Below, piece by piece: positions 16,474 to 24,223 of a stretch of 36,990 bases of DNA. Source of the DNA: Eubacteriaceae bacterium (GTDB lineage Bacteria; Bacillota; Clostridia; Eubacteriales; Alkalibacteraceae). Within the stretch, counting starts at the first letter, position 1, and every line of letters begins with the position of its first letter. The translations under genes and the position numbers were made by a program. Below the pieces are notes generated by a model that was given only the letters and a program-made list of their open reading frames with translations, was not told the origin of the DNA and made no database searches. Where the stretch lies: contig DMAW01000031.1 of NCBI GenBank assembly GCA_003446375.1, forward strand, positions 1 through 36,990, written 5' to 3'.

Positions 16474-17151
16474 CTATTTGCATTCTTTCTTGAAGCACAT
16501 GAACCAGTCTAGGCAATAAGTGTCTTCATCTTGCGATTCCATTCTTTCTTTTGCAGTTCCGCAAGAACCTGCTGTAGGAACAATTACATCATCACCTGGT
16601 CTCCAATCTGCAGGTGTTGCAACTCCGTCGCTATCTGCCTTTTGAAGCGCTTGAATTATCCTTTTGATTTCATCAAAATTTCTTCCTGTAGAAAGCGGAT
16701 AATAAAGAATCGTTCTGATCTTTCCTTTAGGATCAATTACAAATACCGCTCTTACTGCCTGAGTATTTGACTGTCCCGGTTGAATCATGCCATATTTTTT
16801 TGCTACATCCATTCTTATGTCTTCAATCAGAGGAAATGTCACCTCGATGTTTTTCATTCCTTTGAATTCAATTTCTTGTATCTTTCTAAGCCAAGCAATA
16901 TGGGCATACAGCGAATCAACTGAAAGCCCCACAAGCTCTGTGTTAATTTCTTTAAACTCGTCAATCATAGAGGCAAATGTCATAAATTCAGTGGTGCATA
17001 CAGGTGTAAAATCCGCGGGATGGGAGAAGAGAATTACCCATTTGCCCTTGTAATCCTCAGGGAAGTTGATTTCCCCTTGAGTCGTCACAGCTTTAAATGC
17101 AGGTGCATCGTCTCCTATCAAAGGCATTCTTGTTACCATTTCATTTTCCAT
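16474..17151 (-). CDS. Peroxiredoxin (Prx6/1-Cys type)
   Basis: The 225-residue thiol peroxidase reduces hydrogen peroxide and organic peroxides. The peroxidatic cysteine is Cys52 in HPADFTPVCTTEF, and LSVDSLYAHIAWL and the long C-terminal dimerisation domain place it in the Prx6 subfamily. The C-terminus has extra cysteines (TAGSCGTAKE, DTYCLDWFMCFKKECK), as in archaeal and clostridial members where one can resolve the disulfide. The start follows AAGGAGG. It lies 76 bases downstream of the ORP-like cluster on the same strand and may be partly co-transcribed with it. Confidence 0.93.
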   Translation of the reverse strand: MENEMVTRMPLIGDDAPAFKAVTTQGEINFPEDYKGKWVILFSHPADFTPVCTTEFMTFASMIDEFKEINTELVGLSVDSLYAHIAWLRKIQEIEFKGMKNIEVTFPLIEDIRMDVAKKYGMIQPGQSNTQAVRAVFVIDPKGKIRTILYYPLSTGRNFDEIKRIIQALQKADSDGVATPADWRPGDDVIVPTAGSCGTAKERMESQDEDTYCLDWFMCFKKECK

Positions 17152-17226
17152 TTTTTATCCTCCTTAAGTTTATTTTTATTAGATCAAGGATTTTTCACTT
17201 GATATAATCATATTGTTTTATTTAAA

Positions 17227-18393
17227 TCAATGACAATTTCCTTCATGACTATGCTCATTGCAGACTGAACCGGTGGAAACTAAGTTTCCCAGCATAAAAT
17301 CTTCGGCTGCTTTTTTAGATTCTCCTTTTGCTCCGGTTACCACCTGAATTCCTTTTTCATTAAATATGTCGATGGCTCCGCCACCCATTCCGCCTGAGAT
17401 TATCACGTTTACTCCAATATCGTGTAAAAAGTTTGGCAAAAATCCAGGCCTGTGTCCCGGATTGGCTATCGCTTCAGACTTTACTATTTTTGATCCTTCT
17501 ACATCGTATACCATAAAGCTTTCGCAGTGGCCAAAATGCTGGGTCACTTGATTATTTTCGCTTGCGACTGCAATTTTCATATTTTGCATCTCCTCTTCAT
17601 CATCTATTTTTTCATTTCCATCCAGCTTTTCTGCAAAACTTTCGAACCAATCGCCTATAAACAATTCTACCATTCCTCTGTCACATACACTTGCAAGTCT
17701 TGGATCTACAGGTATCTTTGCTATTACATCGAGACCATATTCTTTGGCCGTTTCATCTATCCTGCTCTCTCCAAATATAGGGTATTTTTCTTCACAGTTA
17801 GGACATGCAAAATATGACATATTCTCAACCAAGCCCAGTACAGGTATATTCATCATTTTTGCCATGTTTACTGCTTTAGCCACTATCATTGAAACCAATT
17901 CCTGCGGAGATGCCACGACGATTATTCCGTCAACCGGCAATGACTGAAATACCGTAAGAGGCACATCTCCAGTCCCAGGAGGCATATCCACGAACATGTA
18001 GTCAATATCAGACCATATGACTTCGCTCCAAAACTGTTTTACAGTTCCTGCGATTATGGGTCCTCTCCAGACTACAGGATCAGTATCATTTTCTAAAAGA
18101 AGATTTATAGACATTATATCTATGCCTGTTTTGCTTTTAACAGGAAGAAGTCCTAGTTCCGTTCCAGAAGCCCTTTCAGTAAGTCCGAAAGCCTTGGGTA
18201 TTGACGGTCCTGTAATATCCGCATCCAATATAGCAACCCTATGCTGCCTTCTTTGCATAGTCACCGCCAACAGAGATGTCACTAAAGATTTTCCTACCCC
18301 TCCCTTTCCGCTTACTACTCCTATAACTTTTTTAACGTTACTTTGTGGATGGAGCTTTTCTGAAAAATCTGTCTGTTTGTCGCTTTGATTCAT
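17227..18393 (-). CDS. MrpORP: Mrp/NBP35 iron-sulfur carrier ATPase fused to an ORP/NifX domain
   Basis: The 388-residue protein is a two-domain fusion. Residues 20-250 form an Mrp/ApbC ATPase with deviant Walker A SGKGGVGKS (28-36), DMPPGTGD, and the iron-sulfur carrier pair Cys197/Cys200 in ACPNCEEKYP. Residues 272-388 form a dinitrogenase-iron-molybdenum-cofactor (NifX/ORP) domain starting MKIAVASENNQVTQHFGHCE, with GGMGGGAIDIF and a Cys/His tail (SVCNEHSHEGNCH). Such MrpORP proteins are known from sulfate reducers, where they take part in iron-sulfur delivery. It is the last gene of the ORP-like operon, 14 bases after the second ATPase gene. Confidence 0.92.
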   Translation of the reverse strand: MNQSDKQTDFSEKLHPQSNVKKVIGVVSGKGGVGKSLVTSLLAVTMQRRQHRVAILDADITGPSIPKAFGLTERASGTELGLLPVKSKTGIDIMSINLLLENDTDPVVWRGPIIAGTVKQFWSEVIWSDIDYMFVDMPPGTGDVPLTVFQSLPVDGIIVVASPQELVSMIVAKAVNMAKMMNIPVLGLVENMSYFACPNCEEKYPIFGESRIDETAKEYGLDVIAKIPVDPRLASVCDRGMVELFIGDWFESFAEKLDGNEKIDDEEEMQNMKIAVASENNQVTQHFGHCESFMVYDVEGSKIVKSEAIANPGHRPGFLPNFLHDIGVNVIISGGMGGGAIDIFNEKGIQVVTGAKGESKKAAEDFMLGNLVSTGSVCNEHSHEGNCH

Positions 18394-18407
18394 GTTTTTC
18401 TCTCCTC

Positions 18408-19289
18408 TTACAGATGTATTTTTTTAGTTTCATTAAAACATTCCATGGTATTTAGATACATTCTATCTATTTCCTCCGACGCTCTGCAATCTACTTTTGC
18501 CAAACTCATCCCCTTGTTGATGGCTTCAGCCGCGCTTTTATCGTAAGAAATCCTTCCCATGAAAGGTATATGATTTTTTTTGCAGTACTCCTCTATTTCC
18601 AATGCCTTATCAATGTTTGTATCGTATTTGTTCACGCAAACCGCTATTTTTGCTCCAAACCCTTGAACCGTCTTTACTATCCTTTCCATATCGCTCATTC
18701 CCGATATGGATGGTTCTGCTACTACCAAAACCATATCTACACCGCTTATCGATGCTATGACAGGGCATCCGATTCCCGGAGAACCGTCTACGATTGCAAA
18801 AGCGTCTTTATCGCAATGTTTTTGCATGTTTTTCTTTACTTGTGTTACCAACTTTCCGGACGTACCGCTTCCCATCTTTAATGTAGCTGTAGAAAATACC
18901 TTTGCATTTTTATATAGGCAAAGCTCTCCAGCTACGTCAGGCTTAATTGCAATTGCGGTCTGTGGACATACATACGCACAGACTCCGCACCCTTCGCATC
19001 CATATTCCTCAACGATATAAGCCCCTTCTTTAAAGCTTATAGCATCAAACCTGCAATTTTTTATGCATATGCCACATGATATGCATTTTGAATGATCGAT
19101 CTTAGCTTTTCCCATGCCATAATAATCACTGATTTCAGGCTTTTCTTGCATATGCATTACCAAATGAAGATTCGGGGCGTCCACATCACAATCAGCAAAA
19201 GCTCTTGCATCTGCAAAATCTATAAATGCACTTGCAACAGTAGTCTTCCCCGTACCTCCTTTGCCGCTTAGTATCAAAAGCTGTCTCAT
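18408..19289 (-). CDS. Ferredoxin-containing MinD/Mrp-type ATPase (Orp-type, second copy)
   Basis: The 293-residue protein has a deviant Walker A LSGKGGTGKTT (7-17) and an inserted pair of 4Fe-4S ferredoxin motifs at about 64-112 (CISCGICIKNC and CEGCGVCAYVC, each followed by a distant or paired CP). It also has IVDGSPGIGCPV and MVLVVAEPSISGMSD. It is a paralogue of the gene just upstream; the two overlap by four bases (ATGA), so they are likely made in equal amounts and act as a heterodimer. Related pairs in Desulfovibrio belong to the orange protein complex. The exact reaction is not known. Confidence 0.9.
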   Translation of the reverse strand: MRQLLILSGKGGTGKTTVASAFIDFADARAFADCDVDAPNLHLVMHMQEKPEISDYYGMGKAKIDHSKCISCGICIKNCRFDAISFKEGAYIVEEYGCEGCGVCAYVCPQTAIAIKPDVAGELCLYKNAKVFSTATLKMGSGTSGKLVTQVKKNMQKHCDKDAFAIVDGSPGIGCPVIASISGVDMVLVVAEPSISGMSDMERIVKTVQGFGAKIAVCVNKYDTNIDKALEIEEYCKKNHIPFMGRISYDKSAAEAINKGMSLAKVDCRASEEIDRMYLNTMECFNETKKIHL

Positions 19290-20128
19290 TTTACTTCCTC
19301 CAAAACAACGTTTAACAACTCAATAAATTTTTCGTTGTAACTTTTATCGATTCTAGACATTATCTCGCCTTGGGCATTTAGCCTTCCCAGTTCTTTGTCA
19401 TAGTCGAATCTCCCTAAAATCTTTATATCATTGTCATTGCAGTATTTTTCTGCAGGATTTTTTCCGTCAATGCATTTATTCAGCACGGATCCATATGGTA
19501 TTTCAAATAATCCTACAAGTTCGTGCACCATGGAAAGATTATGAACTCCAAACAAAGTAGGTTCAGCCACTAGAATGCAAAAGTCTGCATCCTTGATGCT
19601 TTCCATGGTTACGCATGCGCTACCGGGAGGACAATCCACTATTGTAATGGCATCCTTTGAGCCTGTTTCAAGAAGTTTCTTTATAATAGGTACTCCACTG
19701 GCTTTTCCAATATCCATAATTCCACTTAAAATCTTTACTCCACGGGAAGTTCCTATCTCTACTTTACCCACAGATACGTCTTTTTCATAAATAGCCTTTT
19801 GTGGACAAACCAGCATGCAGCCTCCACAGGAATGACAAATATCTTCAAAAACCTTCACTTTATTTTTCAAATACGCTAATGCATTGAACCTGCAAAATTC
19901 TGTGCACTTTCTGCAACCTGTGCAAAGATCGTGATTTACCACCGGAATCTTAACCGTTACTTTTTCTTCTGCCGTCAACGCAGGTTTAAAGAATAAATGT
20001 CCATTGGGTTCTTCCACGTCGCAGTCGATATATACGCTTGTACCTGCAGCATCTGCCAAATTCACGGATACAAAGGTTTTACCGGTACCTCCCTTGCCGC
20101 TTAGAACCGCAATTTTTTTACTTTCCAT
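19286..20128 (-). CDS. Ferredoxin-containing MinD/Mrp-type ATPase (Orp-type, first copy)
   Basis: The 280-residue protein is read from the ATG at 20128, chosen because MESKKIAVLSGKGGTGKT aligns with its paralogue; a longer TTG-started frame to 20158 would extend into the preceding gene. It has Walker A in LSGKGGTGKT, the CTGCRKCTEFC and CHSCGGCMLVC ferredoxin motifs inserted after strand 2, IVDCPPGSACV and CILVAEPTLFGVHNLSM. It overlaps the small ORP/NifX gene by 11 bases, so translation is probably coupled. No strong Shine-Dalgarno is seen. Confidence 0.88.
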   Translation of the reverse strand: MESKKIAVLSGKGGTGKTFVSVNLADAAGTSVYIDCDVEEPNGHLFFKPALTAEEKVTVKIPVVNHDLCTGCRKCTEFCRFNALAYLKNKVKVFEDICHSCGGCMLVCPQKAIYEKDVSVGKVEIGTSRGVKILSGIMDIGKASGVPIIKKLLETGSKDAITIVDCPPGSACVTMESIKDADFCILVAEPTLFGVHNLSMVHELVGLFEIPYGSVLNKCIDGKNPAEKYCNDNDIKILGRFDYDKELGRLNAQGEIMSRIDKSYNEKFIELLNVVLEEVK

Positions 20129-20483
20129 GATTGTGATATCCCGCGTGAATTTCATCAAGAGGGGTTAGTTTCCCGTTTTCGAACAATCTAATATTTTCTT
20201 CTATGTCCTCGCCCTGACTTTTAATTATTTGGATATCCGCACCTTGAATAACTTCTGCCGCATTTTGTCCACATCTAGGTGTAATGACCCCCTTGATATC
20301 TTGATCTACTAAAAGCTGTGCCGCTTTTATGCCTGCGCCTCCTGCACTTGAAGCTGCACTATTATCTAAAAAAGACTCCTTTTTTATTTCAGTATCGTAT
20401 ATCATAAACCAAGGCGCCCTTCCAAAGGAGGGGCATATTCCGGATTTAGTGTTTTTTTCATTAACAGGTATAGCTATTTTCAT
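20118..20483 (-). CDS. Small ORP/NifX-family metal-cofactor-binding protein
   Basis: The 121-residue stand-alone dinitrogenase iron-molybdenum cofactor domain starts MKIAIPVNEKNTKSGICPSF, with GRAPWFMIYD, SSAGGAGIKAAQLLVD and VITPRCGQNAAEVI. Homologues (ORP of Desulfovibrio) bind a mixed molybdenum-copper sulfide cluster; whether this one does is unknown. The start at 20483 has GGAGATG upstream. An earlier in-frame start would overlap the DUF134 gene. It sits between a DNA-binding gene and two ferredoxin ATPases, as in orange protein clusters. Confidence 0.88.
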   Translation of the reverse strand: MKIAIPVNEKNTKSGICPSFGRAPWFMIYDTEIKKESFLDNSAASSAGGAGIKAAQLLVDQDIKGVITPRCGQNAAEVIQGADIQIIKSQGEDIEENIRLFENGKLTPLDEIHAGYHNHGK

Positions 20484-20496
20484 TTTTCCACATCTC

Positions 20497-20862
20497 CTAT
20501 TCCTTTTCATCAAATCTTCTTCTTCGTCTGCATCTTCCGCATTTTATCTGTTCTTGTCTTTCTTCTTCATCGCAAAGCTTGTAGTCTCCACCTTCGATTT
20601 TTATGATCTTTCCTTCGACCAAAGACCGGGCAAGCTTTTTTTTGCCTTCATTGTAAATTCTTTGTACAGTCGTCCTTGCAACATTCATTTGATTTGCACA
20701 CTCTTCCTGCATCATGCCCTCTAAGTCAATCAAACGAATAGCTTCGTACTCTTCAACGGTCATATGTATGATGTCCTCTTCTATGAGTTTCGCATTTAAC
20801 GGTCCAAACAGGTCCATATCCGGTAAACAACAAACTTTTCTCCATTTTCTCGGTCTTGGCAT
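20497..20862 (-). CDS. DUF134-family HTH DNA-binding protein
   Basis: The 121-residue protein begins MPRPRKWRKVCCLPDMDLFG, the DUF134 signature, followed by MTVEEYEAIRLIDLEGMMQE and a sigma70-region-4-like helix-turn-helix (ECANQMNVARTTVQRIYNEG). It ends in a Cys/Arg-rich tail (IKCGRCRRRRRFDEKE). The paired cysteines at both ends suggest metal or cluster sensing, which is inference. The ATG at 20862 has AAGGAGG eight bases upstream. It is the best candidate to bind the GGCATATGCC palindromes at the operon promoter. Confidence 0.9.
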   Translation of the reverse strand: MPRPRKWRKVCCLPDMDLFGPLNAKLIEEDIIHMTVEEYEAIRLIDLEGMMQEECANQMNVARTTVQRIYNEGKKKLARSLVEGKIIKIEGGDYKLCDEEERQEQIKCGRCRRRRRFDEKE

Positions 20863-20920
20863 CTTTCTATCCTCCTTAAAAAACAAACGGGGCGATTCTT
20901 ATTGTCTTCAATTCATATCA

Positions 20921-21196
20921 TTAATCTTCTAAAGCTTCATTTATTTCCTTTAGTTTAGCTTCGAGAACTTCTTTTTGTTTTCGCAATTCTTCTTTTGATT
21001 CAAATTGATTCATACTGTTATATCTTGGCCCGGAATTTTTTTTAAAGCCTCTTCTGCATCCAAGTCCAAGTCCCAAACCCAGACCCACGCCTATGGCTCC
21101 AATGCTTCTTTTTGAAGCTCCGGTTTCGCATGATCCCAAACCTCTTCCAGTTAACACGCCTTGACCCATTGGTCCTGTTCCATCTCTTCGCGGCAT
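20921..21196 (-). CDS. DUF5320-type Gly-rich small protein
   Basis: The 91-residue protein begins MPRRDGTGPMGQGVLTGRGL, the start typical of DUF5320 proteins found beside NifX/ORP and MinD-ferredoxin genes in anaerobes. The middle is glycine-rich (GAIGVGLGLGLGLGCRRGF) and the C-terminus is a coiled-coil helix (ESKEELRKQKEVLEAKLKEI). Function is unknown; a scaffold or chaperone for the metalloprotein complex is plausible but inferred. AAGGAGG precedes the start. It is the first gene of the cluster. Confidence 0.85.
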   Translation of the reverse strand: MPRRDGTGPMGQGVLTGRGLGSCETGASKRSIGAIGVGLGLGLGLGCRRGFKKNSGPRYNSMNQFESKEELRKQKEVLEAKLKEINEALED

Positions 21197-21261
21197 TTTG
21201 ATTCCTCCTTAATTTATCCAATAAAACAACTATAACCGCCCTTTGTTTATTTTTAGTTTTA

Positions 21262-21311
21262 GGCATATGCCCTTTATGCTTTCATTATACTCTGTTTAGG
21301 GCATATGTCAA
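21262..21311 (-). promoter_or_regulatory. ORP-cluster promoter bracketed by two palindromic operators
   Basis: On the minus strand there is TTGACA (21311-21306), a 16-base spacer and TATAAT (21289-21284). A perfect palindrome GGCATATGCC (21262-21271) lies just past the start point. A near-identical copy, GGCATATGTC (21300-21309), overlaps the -35. Centres are 38 bases apart. In minus orientation each copy is followed by a short C run and TAAA. This symmetric placement is typical of a repressor acting on two sites; DUF134 is the local candidate. Confidence 0.75.
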
Positions 21312-21322
21312 TAACTCTGATA

Positions 21323-21352
21323 CAAAAAAAATCGCACTGCATTAAAATATGC
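21323..21352 (-). terminator. Intrinsic terminator after the GlnQ-type gene
   Basis: On the minus strand TCGCA-TC-GCAT pairs with ATGC-AG-TGCGA around an ATTTTA loop, followed by eight T. The stem has one G-U pair and one mismatch. It ends the amino acid ABC operon just before the ORP-cluster promoter. Confidence 0.8.
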
Positions 21353-21381
21353 GATGCGACCTTAATTTATTTATTAAGTTT

Positions 21382-22113
21382 TTATGCTAAGATTTCACCA
21401 AGAAAAGCTTGAAGCCTTTCATGTTTAGGATTTTCAAATATTTCCTTTGGAGGGCCTTCTTCAGCTATCATTCCGTCGTGAAGAAATATTACTCTGTCTG
21501 CCACTTCTTTTGCAAATCCCATCTCGTGGGTCACGACGATCATAGTCATGCCTTCCTGAGCCAAATCCTTCATTACTTTTAAAACCTCCCCCACAAGCTC
21601 CGGGTCAAGGGCAGAGGTAGGCTCGTCAAATAATATTACCTTAGGCTCCATTGCAAGTGATCTAGCTATTGCTACCCTTTGCTGCTGCCCACCTGAGAGC
21701 ATCTCGGGATAAACATCTGCCTTGTCGGCTATCCCTACCTTTTCCAAAAGATCCAAAGCTAGTTTTCTCGCTTCTGTCTTGTCCATATTCTTAACAGTCA
21801 CTGGACCTTCCATGACATTTTCTGCAACAGTCATATGTGGAAACAAATTGAACCTTTGAAACACCATTCCTACTTCCTGACGTATCTTATTAATGCCATC
21901 CTCTGTTTCGTCAACGGGCTTCCCATCGATCCAGATTTCACCTTCCGTCTTTTTTTCAAGGTAATTTATGCACCTGAGAAGAGTGCTTTTTCCGGAACCG
22001 CTGGCCCCAATCAAACATACAACGTCGCTCTCTTCAATCTTTAAATCGATTCCTTTTAAGACTTCTAAATCTCCAAAATATTTGTGGAGATTTTTTATTT
22101 CTATCATGCTCAT
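21382..22113 (-). CDS. Polar amino acid ABC transporter, ATP-binding protein (GlnQ type)
   Basis: The 243-residue ABC ATPase has the full PAAT length. It has Walker A GASGSGKS (36-43), signature LSGGQQQR (about 138), Walker B VILFDEPTSALDPE and the H-loop VVTHEMGFA. It closes a three-gene operon in the order binding protein, permease, ATPase. The substrate is likely the same amino acid class as the shared leader regulates; see the note on the candidate leader RNA. Confidence 0.95.
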   Translation of the reverse strand: MSMIEIKNLHKYFGDLEVLKGIDLKIEESDVVCLIGASGSGKSTLLRCINYLEKKTEGEIWIDGKPVDETEDGINKIRQEVGMVFQRFNLFPHMTVAENVMEGPVTVKNMDKTEARKLALDLLEKVGIADKADVYPEMLSGGQQQRVAIARSLAMEPKVILFDEPTSALDPELVGEVLKVMKDLAQEGMTMIVVTHEMGFAKEVADRVIFLHDGMIAEEGPPKEIFENPKHERLQAFLGEILA

Positions 22114-22114
22114 A

Positions 22115-22783
22115 TCATCTCACCCCGACTTTCAGTTTTGTTTCAAGCTTCTGCAACAATTTTGCAAGCCCCATGGTTATTACCAAATAATACGATGCGG
22201 CCACAAAAAATATAGGAAACACGTCAAATGTTGCAGCTACGAATTGTCTAGCAAGAAGCATGGTCTCTGTTATAGTTATGACACTGGCCAGCGAAGAATC
22301 TTTTACAGCTATGATAAACTGATTTCCCAGCGCGGGTATGGACCTTCGGAATGCTTGTGGCAAAACCACCCTTTTAAGTGCCTGTCCTCTGGTCATTCCA
22401 AGAGATCTGGCCGCTTCTCTTTGTCCGTAATGTATTGACTCTATAGCTCCCCTGAATATTTCGCTGATGTACGCTCCATTGTGAAGCGCAAGACCAATTA
22501 CTGCTGAAGGAAACCTGTCAATTTCAATTCCCATCCCCGGAAGTCCGTAAAAAATAAACCAAAGCTGTAAAAGCAGCGGCGTGCCCCTTATTATTGTGAT
22601 GTAAATGTTCATTACAAATGTCAACGGTTTTTTGTTGGCAAGCTTAACCACTGCAACGAAGAGGCCTATTACCGTACCTATTAATATAGAAAAAAATGCC
22701 AGCTGCAAAGTGGCAATTACCCCTGGGATGAACTTTGGCGCAAACACCACCACCGTATCAAAAAAATCTATTATCGAGCTCAT
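22115..22783 (-). CDS. Polar amino acid ABC transporter, permease (GlnP type)
   Basis: The 222-residue membrane protein (start ATG 22783, GGAGGAG upstream) has about five helices. It has RGTPLLLQLWFIFYGLP near residue 70 and the EAA loop GQREAARSLGMTRGQALKRV followed by VLPQAFRRSIPALGNQFI. It lies between the binding protein and ATPase genes, with a two-base gap to the latter. It is about 40 percent alike, by eye, to the permease of the first amino acid operon in the window, but it is a separate lineage with its own regulation. Confidence 0.93.
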   Translation of the reverse strand: MSSIIDFFDTVVVFAPKFIPGVIATLQLAFFSILIGTVIGLFVAVVKLANKKPLTFVMNIYITIIRGTPLLLQLWFIFYGLPGMGIEIDRFPSAVIGLALHNGAYISEIFRGAIESIHYGQREAARSLGMTRGQALKRVVLPQAFRRSIPALGNQFIIAVKDSSLASVITITETMLLARQFVAATFDVFPIFFVAASYYLVITMGLAKLLQKLETKLKVGVR

Positions 22784-22904
22784 GTTTCTCCTCCTGTTTT
22801 TTCTTTTCAAAAGACAACTAAATCAGTATGTTCCACCTAATTACGAAACGCAGAATACACTGATTTGGCAGCCTTAATAAAACTTAGGCTTATATTAAAG
22901 ATTA

Positions 22905-22934
22905 TTTTCCCCGCTTTTAAAATCAAGCGGGGAA
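22905..22934 (-). other. Intercistronic stem-loop between binding protein and permease
   Basis: TTCCCCGCTT and AAGCGGGGAA form a 10-base GC-rich stem with an eight-base loop, just after the binding-protein stop on the minus strand. It is followed by AAAATAATCTTTAATAT rather than a clean T-tract, so read-through is expected. It probably sets a higher level of binding protein than of permease and ATPase, as proposed for the stem-loop in the sugar operon. Confidence 0.65.
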
Positions 22935-22941
22935 GATAAAT

Positions 22942-23730
22942 TTAATGTTGAATCTCAAGAAGGTTTACGCCAAACCATTTATTGCTGATTTCGGCATATG
23001 TTCCGTCTTCGATTATTTCAGCCAATGCTTCATTTACAGCATCAAGTAGATCCGTGTCGTCTTTCCTTATTGCTATGGCTATTTCTTCAGAGTAAAGCAT
23101 GTCTCCAACCGGTTCGATATCTACGTCGTATTCAGCCGGAGCCTGAAGTCCTACAAAAATACCTGTTACAAGTCCGTCGCTTCTTCCTTGCTGTACAGCC
23201 ATGAAGTTATCTACGTCACTTGAAAATTGAAGTATCTCTCCTACGCTATCCATATCTTGAAGCGCTTCGTGGAATGTGGTGCCGGTTACTACCCCTACTT
23301 TGCCCTCTTCAAGGTCTTCTATGCTGGAAAGCCCCGATCCCACAGGTGCAAAGAACTGAGCACCGTCATAATAGTAAGGGTCTGTAAAATTCACCTGCTC
23401 CAGTCTGTCTTCGGTAATCGCCATGCTTCCGATGATCATATCGAATCTATTTCCTGTAAGTCCACCTATGATGCCATCCCACTCGGTAGTTATCGGAACA
23501 GCTTCAACGCCCATTTTTTCGGCAATCGCATTTGCTATATCGATATCAAAACCAGCTAGCTCTCCATCATCATCCACAAAATTAAATGGTGGATACGCTC
23601 CCGTCATGGCAAATGTCATCTCACCATCTTCCAGTATTTTTTCGTAAGTTGTTTCTGTGCTGCTTGTGCATCCTGCAATCAATACTACGCTTAGCATAAC
23701 GATAAGCAACACTGCGCTAATCTTTTTCAT
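22942..23730 (-). CDS. Polar amino acid ABC transporter, substrate-binding lipoprotein
   Basis: The 262-residue protein starts at the ATG at 23730 (GGAGGG nine bases upstream; a longer frame to 23778 lacks a site). The lipoprotein signal is MKKISAVLLIVMLSVVLIAG followed by lipidated Cys21. The SBP_bac_3 domain has MTFAMTGAYPPFNFVDDDGE, GFDIDIANAIAEKMG, the ligand-contact segment DMIIGSMAITEDRLEQVNF and GTTFHEAL. The FNFV and SMAITEDR segments are typical of cationic or polar amino acid binders, but specificity is not assigned. It shares its regulatory leader with ablAB, which hints at lysine or another precursor or osmolyte signal; that is inference. Confidence 0.92.
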   Translation of the reverse strand: MKKISAVLLIVMLSVVLIAGCTSSTETTYEKILEDGEMTFAMTGAYPPFNFVDDDGELAGFDIDIANAIAEKMGVEAVPITTEWDGIIGGLTGNRFDMIIGSMAITEDRLEQVNFTDPYYYDGAQFFAPVGSGLSSIEDLEEGKVGVVTGTTFHEALQDMDSVGEILQFSSDVDNFMAVQQGRSDGLVTGIFVGLQAPAEYDVDIEPVGDMLYSEEIAIAIRKDDTDLLDAVNEALAEIIEDGTYAEISNKWFGVNLLEIQH

Positions 23731-23807
23731 AAATCTTTTCCCTCCTAATTCTATTTTTTGCATTTTAATTATAAACATATATGTTGGTTCACTACGTTCA
23801 CGGTAAG

Positions 23808-23841
23808 AAAAAGCACCCCAACTCGTATAGAGTTAGAGTGC
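23808..23841 (-). terminator. Leader terminator A (before amino acid ABC operon 2)
   Basis: On the minus strand GCACTCTAACTC (23841-23830) pairs with GAGTTGGGGTGC (23824-23813) in a 12-base stem with two G-U pairs, followed by five T. It is inside the 5' leader, 78 bases before the start codon. Its 5' arm is part of a 21-base block identical to the one in leader B, whereas the 3' arm differs yet still pairs. Confidence 0.85.
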
Positions 23842-24136
23842 CTAAGTTTACCTGATTTATCAGTTCCCTTTATGCCATATCACTTACTTTAGCATCATAT
23901 GTTTTATAGCATAGATTATGACCGCTTGATCCTAATCAAACCCCAGTTCTAAGAACAGTTTTTCAATAAAATTTTTGCCTTTGATCCTCTATATTCAAGT
24001 ATTAGGATCATGGCGACCTTACCGAAGCCCACATCAAGAAACAATACGTGAATCAGCTCGAACACCGGCTAATCATTTTATTTACTTCACTTGTTGCTGA
24101 AAACCTTCAATTTTAAATTTTATTGTTGCTTTAACC
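23808..24136 (-). promoter_or_regulatory. Candidate cis-regulatory leader RNA, copy A
   Basis: The predicted transcript of about 330 nt runs from the promoter at 24143-24171 to a terminator at 23808. It holds islands shared in order with copy B (25789-26061): GTGAAGTAA (24090-24082), TAGCC (24071-24067), CGAGCT (24060-24055), ACGTATTGTTT (24049-24039), TGAAAAAC (23965-23958), GAACTGGGG (23949-23941), AGGATCA (23933-23927), GGTCAT (23923-23918), ATGGCATAA (23878-23870), and the block AACTTAGGCACTCTAACTCT plus one A (23849-23829). TGATCCTAAT near 24010 can pair with ATTAGGATCA near 23930. No gene is seen in this 493-base gap. I did not recognise a known riboswitch family. Confidence 0.6.
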
Positions 24137-24142
24137 TAATTT

Positions 24143-24171
24143 AGCATATCACAAATGACCTGTTTTGTCAA
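24143..24171 (-). promoter_or_regulatory. Promoter of amino acid ABC operon 2 (leader A)
   Basis: On the minus strand there is TTGACA (24171-24166), a 17-base spacer and TATGCT (24148-24143). The transcript would start near 24136, giving a leader of about 405 bases before the binding-protein gene. Confidence 0.75.
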
Positions 24172-24223
24172 TATGCGCAATTTCCATTATTTTGTTTTTA
24201 TTCCATTTTATTTATTAGCTGCA

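Noticed and set aside
17183..17214. PerR box or terminator upstream of the peroxiredoxin
   Set aside because: ATATGATTATAT only half matches the PerR consensus, and the ATCAAG/CTTGAT hairpin has no T-tract and only a six-base stem.
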